Of a stretch of DNA of 8,225 nt, positions 6,556-8,225 are shown one piece after another. The stretch is from NCBI GenBank assembly GCA_016794945.1, contig JAEUIX010000191.1, positions 1 to 8,225 on the forward strand. Reading direction: 5' to 3'. The stretch is from Phycisphaerae bacterium. Its GTDB lineage: Bacteria > Planctomycetota > Phycisphaerae > Phycisphaerales > UBA1924. The position numbers and the translations under genes were made by a program. The notes beneath the pieces are model-generated. The model had not been told where the DNA came from. It saw only the letters and a list, made by a program, of their open reading frames with translations, and did not search any database. Each line of letters starts with the position of its first letter. Positions within the stretch are counted from its first letter, which is position 1.

Positions 6556-7695
6556 TCAGTGCGAGAAGTTCGCCCAGGGATGGATGGCGTTGCCGTCGGG
6601 GTTGTTGCCCATGTTGCCCAGCAGGGCCACCGACACGATCGGCCCGTAGGCGTTGCTGGAGCCGATGTTGAAGTTCGTCTGGTTCGCCCGCGCCGTGTTC
6701 CGGGCGATGAAGTTCCCGATGCCCGTCACCCGCAGGCCCTGACCGTTGCCCACCAGCGCGTTGCCCTCGATCCGTGAGTTGTTCTGCGTGGTCATGATGC
6801 CACCGGCCGTGGTGCTGCCCGGGGCGTTGGAGTCCAGCGTGTTGTCCATCACCACGCACGCCGCGCCGTTGATCACGATCCCGTTGCCCGTCTGCCCCAC
6901 CACCGTGCACTGCCGCACCGTGGAGCGCGTGCCCACGTTGATGCCATCGGCCGCGCAACGGCTGATCAGGCAGGAGATCACGTGGCAGTCGCCGCCGGCC
7001 AGCACGCCCGTGCCGCGCACCTGCCGCACCGAGCAGTCGCGCACCACAGATCCGTCGGCGACGGTGATGCCGGGACCCGAGCCGGACGTCAGCGTGTAGA
7101 GCACGCTGCACCGCTCCACCAGCGCGCCGACGCCCGTGGAGATGCCCCCGCCGGCGCAATCCTGCACCACGCACCCGCGGACGATCGTTCCCAGGCTGGT
7201 GCCGCTGAAGATGCCCGCCAGCGCGCAGTTGCTCACGCGCAGGTCCTCGAGGATCGAGTTGTCGCCCTGCACGTTCGCACCGTTGCCCGGCCACCCGCGG
7301 ATCACCCCGTTGCGCACGTGCAGGTTGCGGTAATAGGCGCCCGTGCTGACGCCGTCGCCGCCGCCGGAGACGCCGATCACCGCAAACCCGTTGAGGTCCA
7401 GCGTCACGTTCTCGGCGGCGATCAGGATGCCGTGCTTGCCGCTGACCCCCTGGATGTTCCCCGTCAGGTAGTACGACCCGCTCTGGCTGATCACGTGCAG
7501 CGCCGTCCCGCTGCCCGGCAGGCTCTGCACCGCCGTGCGCGGCTCGATCTGCCCCAGCGTCTTGAACGGAGGGCTCATCGCCCCGGGTGCGCCGGTATCG
7601 CCCACCGGCCCCGGCGGCGGGTCCAGCGGACCGCCCGCCGCCGCGCCCACCAGAGCCGCCACCGCCAGCACACTCAGCGCGCCGTGACGCACCAT
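6556..7695 (-). CDS. Sec-secreted right-handed beta-helix protein, paralogue of the preceding gene
   Basis: The 379-residue product has a short Sec signal (MVRHGALSVLAVAALVGAAAG) with cleavage probably just before GPLDPPPGPV (22-31), the same mature head as its neighbour. A small Gly-x-x stretch (29-38) follows, then the family blocks EPRT (51-54), SGSYYLT (72-78), VTLDLNGF (97-104) and RNGVIRGW (128-135). Beta-helix rungs place Asn129, Cys175, 196, 221, 242, 263 and Asn285, 312, 333 in register. Cys-x4-Cys-x4-Cys recurs at 237-247. The C-terminus HPWANFSH is the family's usual end; the neighbour has a degenerate WANITF. There is no anchor, sorting tag or recognisable catalytic site, so it is probably structural, carbohydrate-binding or an unrecognised enzyme. 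The ATG at 7695 is chosen because GAGGGAG lies six bases upstream and the signal peptide starts there; an extension to 7773 is Arg-rich and unconvincing. Confidence 0.88.
   Translation of the reverse strand: MVRHGALSVLAVAALVGAAAGGPLDPPPGPVGDTGAPGAMSPPFKTLGQIEPRTAVQSLPGSGTALHVISQSGSYYLTGNIQGVSGKHGILIAAENVTLDLNGFAVIGVSGGGDGVSTGAYYRNLHVRNGVIRGWPGNGANVQGDNSILEDLRVSNCALAGIFSGTSLGTIVRGCVVQDCAGGGISTGVGALVERCSVLYTLTSGSGPGITVADGSVVRDCSVRQVRGTGVLAGGDCHVISCLISRCAADGINVGTRSTVRQCTVVGQTGNGIVINGAACVVMDNTLDSNAPGSTTAGGIMTTQNNSRIEGNALVGNGQGLRVTGIGNFIARNTARANQTNFNIGSSNAYGPIVSVALLGNMGNNPDGNAIHPWANFSH
6697..7311 (-). repeat. Beta-helix rung array, residues 129-333 of the Sec-secreted protein
   Basis: About ten steps of 21-27 residues carry the rung residue at 129, 152, 175, 196, 221, 242, 263, 285, 312 and 333. 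The central five are cysteines and the flanking ones mostly asparagines. The order and spacing mirror the paralogue downstream, so the two arose by gene duplication rather than independent repeat growth. Confidence 0.65.
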
Positions 7696-7886
7696 GCGAT
7701 TCTCCCTCGGGGACGCGGGCACGGCGCCCCGTCCGCGGCGTTGACTCGCTCGCCTCTGCGTGCAGCGTGCCACCGATTCGCGACGCCGCCAGCGGCGGGC
7801 GCGCGGATCGGCCCCGGGGGCCGCCGCCCGGTCGTCAGAGCTTGCCCGGAATCACTCCATCCCGCTGTTCTCGGACACGCTCCGCC
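7696..7886. other. Intergenic region between the Hcp-like and Sec beta-helix genes
   Basis: These 191 bases hold the GAGGGAG ribosome site next to 7695 and a short GC palindrome, CGCCGCCAGCGGCG, at 7784-7797. A GGCCCCGGGGGCC stretch lies a little further on. I see no AT-rich promoter, no U-tract terminator and no convincing small gene. The hairpins could end transcription of the upstream gene, but their GC context makes chance pairing likely. Confidence 0.4.
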
Positions 7887-8225
7887 TCAGGGGAACTGCC
7901 ACACCTGACCGGCCATGTTCGTGGAGTGACTCACGTACTCCAGTTCGATGTCGGCCAGCTGGGCGACCTGCCCGTCGCCCCGCGGCAGCGAGTAGTACTT
8001 GATCGACGCCACCCGCACCGACGTCAGCGTCATCACCATCGTCTCCGGACCTGCCGGCACCGTCAGCACGACGCTGGAGACGATCGTGGCCGCCGCGAGC
8101 GACGCCGCCGGGCGCGCCATCGACTTGTTCAGGTCCACGGTCACGGTGAGCGTGCCGCGTTGCGGCACATAGCTGCCGCCGCTCCCTCCCGAAAAGACCA
8201 TGCCGTTCTTCAGTGCGTAGCCCCT
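7887..8225 (-). CDS. Hcp-like protein (type VI tube fold), C-terminal part
   Basis: The frame is open from the right edge to a TGA at 7887, giving the last 112 residues; the true start lies outside the window, and the internal Met at 8201 need not be it. The layout fits the Hcp ring fold: a Gly-rich loop (SGGSGGSY), a strand ending in a lysine-serine step (TVTVDLNKSMARP, compare IDKSTP of Pseudomonas Hcp1), an Ala-rich helix region, a strand pair (ETMVMTLTSVRVASIKYY), then a last strand (LADIELEYVSHS) and a Trp-containing tail (VWQFP). Hcp subunits stack as hexameric rings in type VI secretion. Hcp-fold proteins also occur alone in bacteria without that system. No other type VI component is in the window, so a role in secretion cannot be claimed. 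The assignment rests on pattern alignment from memory and is tentative. Confidence 0.5.
   Translation of the reverse strand, partial: RGYALKNGMVFSGGSGGSYVPQRGTLTVTVDLNKSMARPAASLAAATIVSSVVLTVPAGPETMVMTLTSVRVASIKYYSLPRGDGQVAQLADIELEYVSHSTNMAGQVWQFP

Noticed and set aside
7161..7240. Pectate lyase or other polysaccharide-degrading enzyme
   Set aside because: The fold is right, but no catalytic or calcium-binding residue set is recognisable, so an enzymatic call is not supported.
7887..8225. Type VI secretion locus
   Set aside because: Only one partial Hcp-like protein is present, with no sheath, baseplate, ATPase or spike gene in the window.

Overview
The window is GC-rich, densely coding DNA. 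It is most like a planctomycete, possibly of the Phycisphaerae. That placement rests on the secreted beta-helix proteins, whose recurring head (GPLxPPxGPV ... PGSYYLT ... VTLDLNGF) and Trp-Ala-Asn tail I associate with that phylum from memory; no search was run. There are no RNA genes, CRISPR arrays, insertion sequences or integrases, and no gene-free gap exceeds 200 bases.

Layout, left to right. (1) Positions 1-1787, minus strand: the first 595 residues of a large secreted protein, cut by the left edge. It has a Sec signal, a tail-fibre-like N-terminal domain and two beta-helix modules. (2) 1960-3459, minus: adenylosuccinate lyase of the human-like branch, a purine biosynthesis enzyme. (3) 3528-5177, plus: methionyl-tRNA synthetase, divergent from purB across only 68 bases. 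(4) 5187-6422, minus: a secreted beta-helix protein with a twin-arginine signal, convergent with metG across 9 bases. (5) 6556-7695, minus: a paralogue of (4) with a Sec signal. (6) 7887-8225, minus: the C-terminal part of an Hcp-like (type VI tube fold) protein, cut by the right edge.

The window therefore holds a two-gene housekeeping core (purB/metG) flanked by genes for exported repeat proteins. The three beta-helix proteins share a ladder of cysteines, and later asparagines, every 20-27 residues. The two complete ones also share a Cys-x4-Cys-x4-Cys step. The same mature head is joined to a Tat signal in one paralogue and a Sec signal in the other. The exported-protein genes have clear Shine-Dalgarno sequences, while purB and metG have none, and metG may be leaderless.

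I find no convincing new multi-gene system. The best leads are the Tat/Sec paralogue pair with its cysteine columns and the neighbouring Hcp-like protein.
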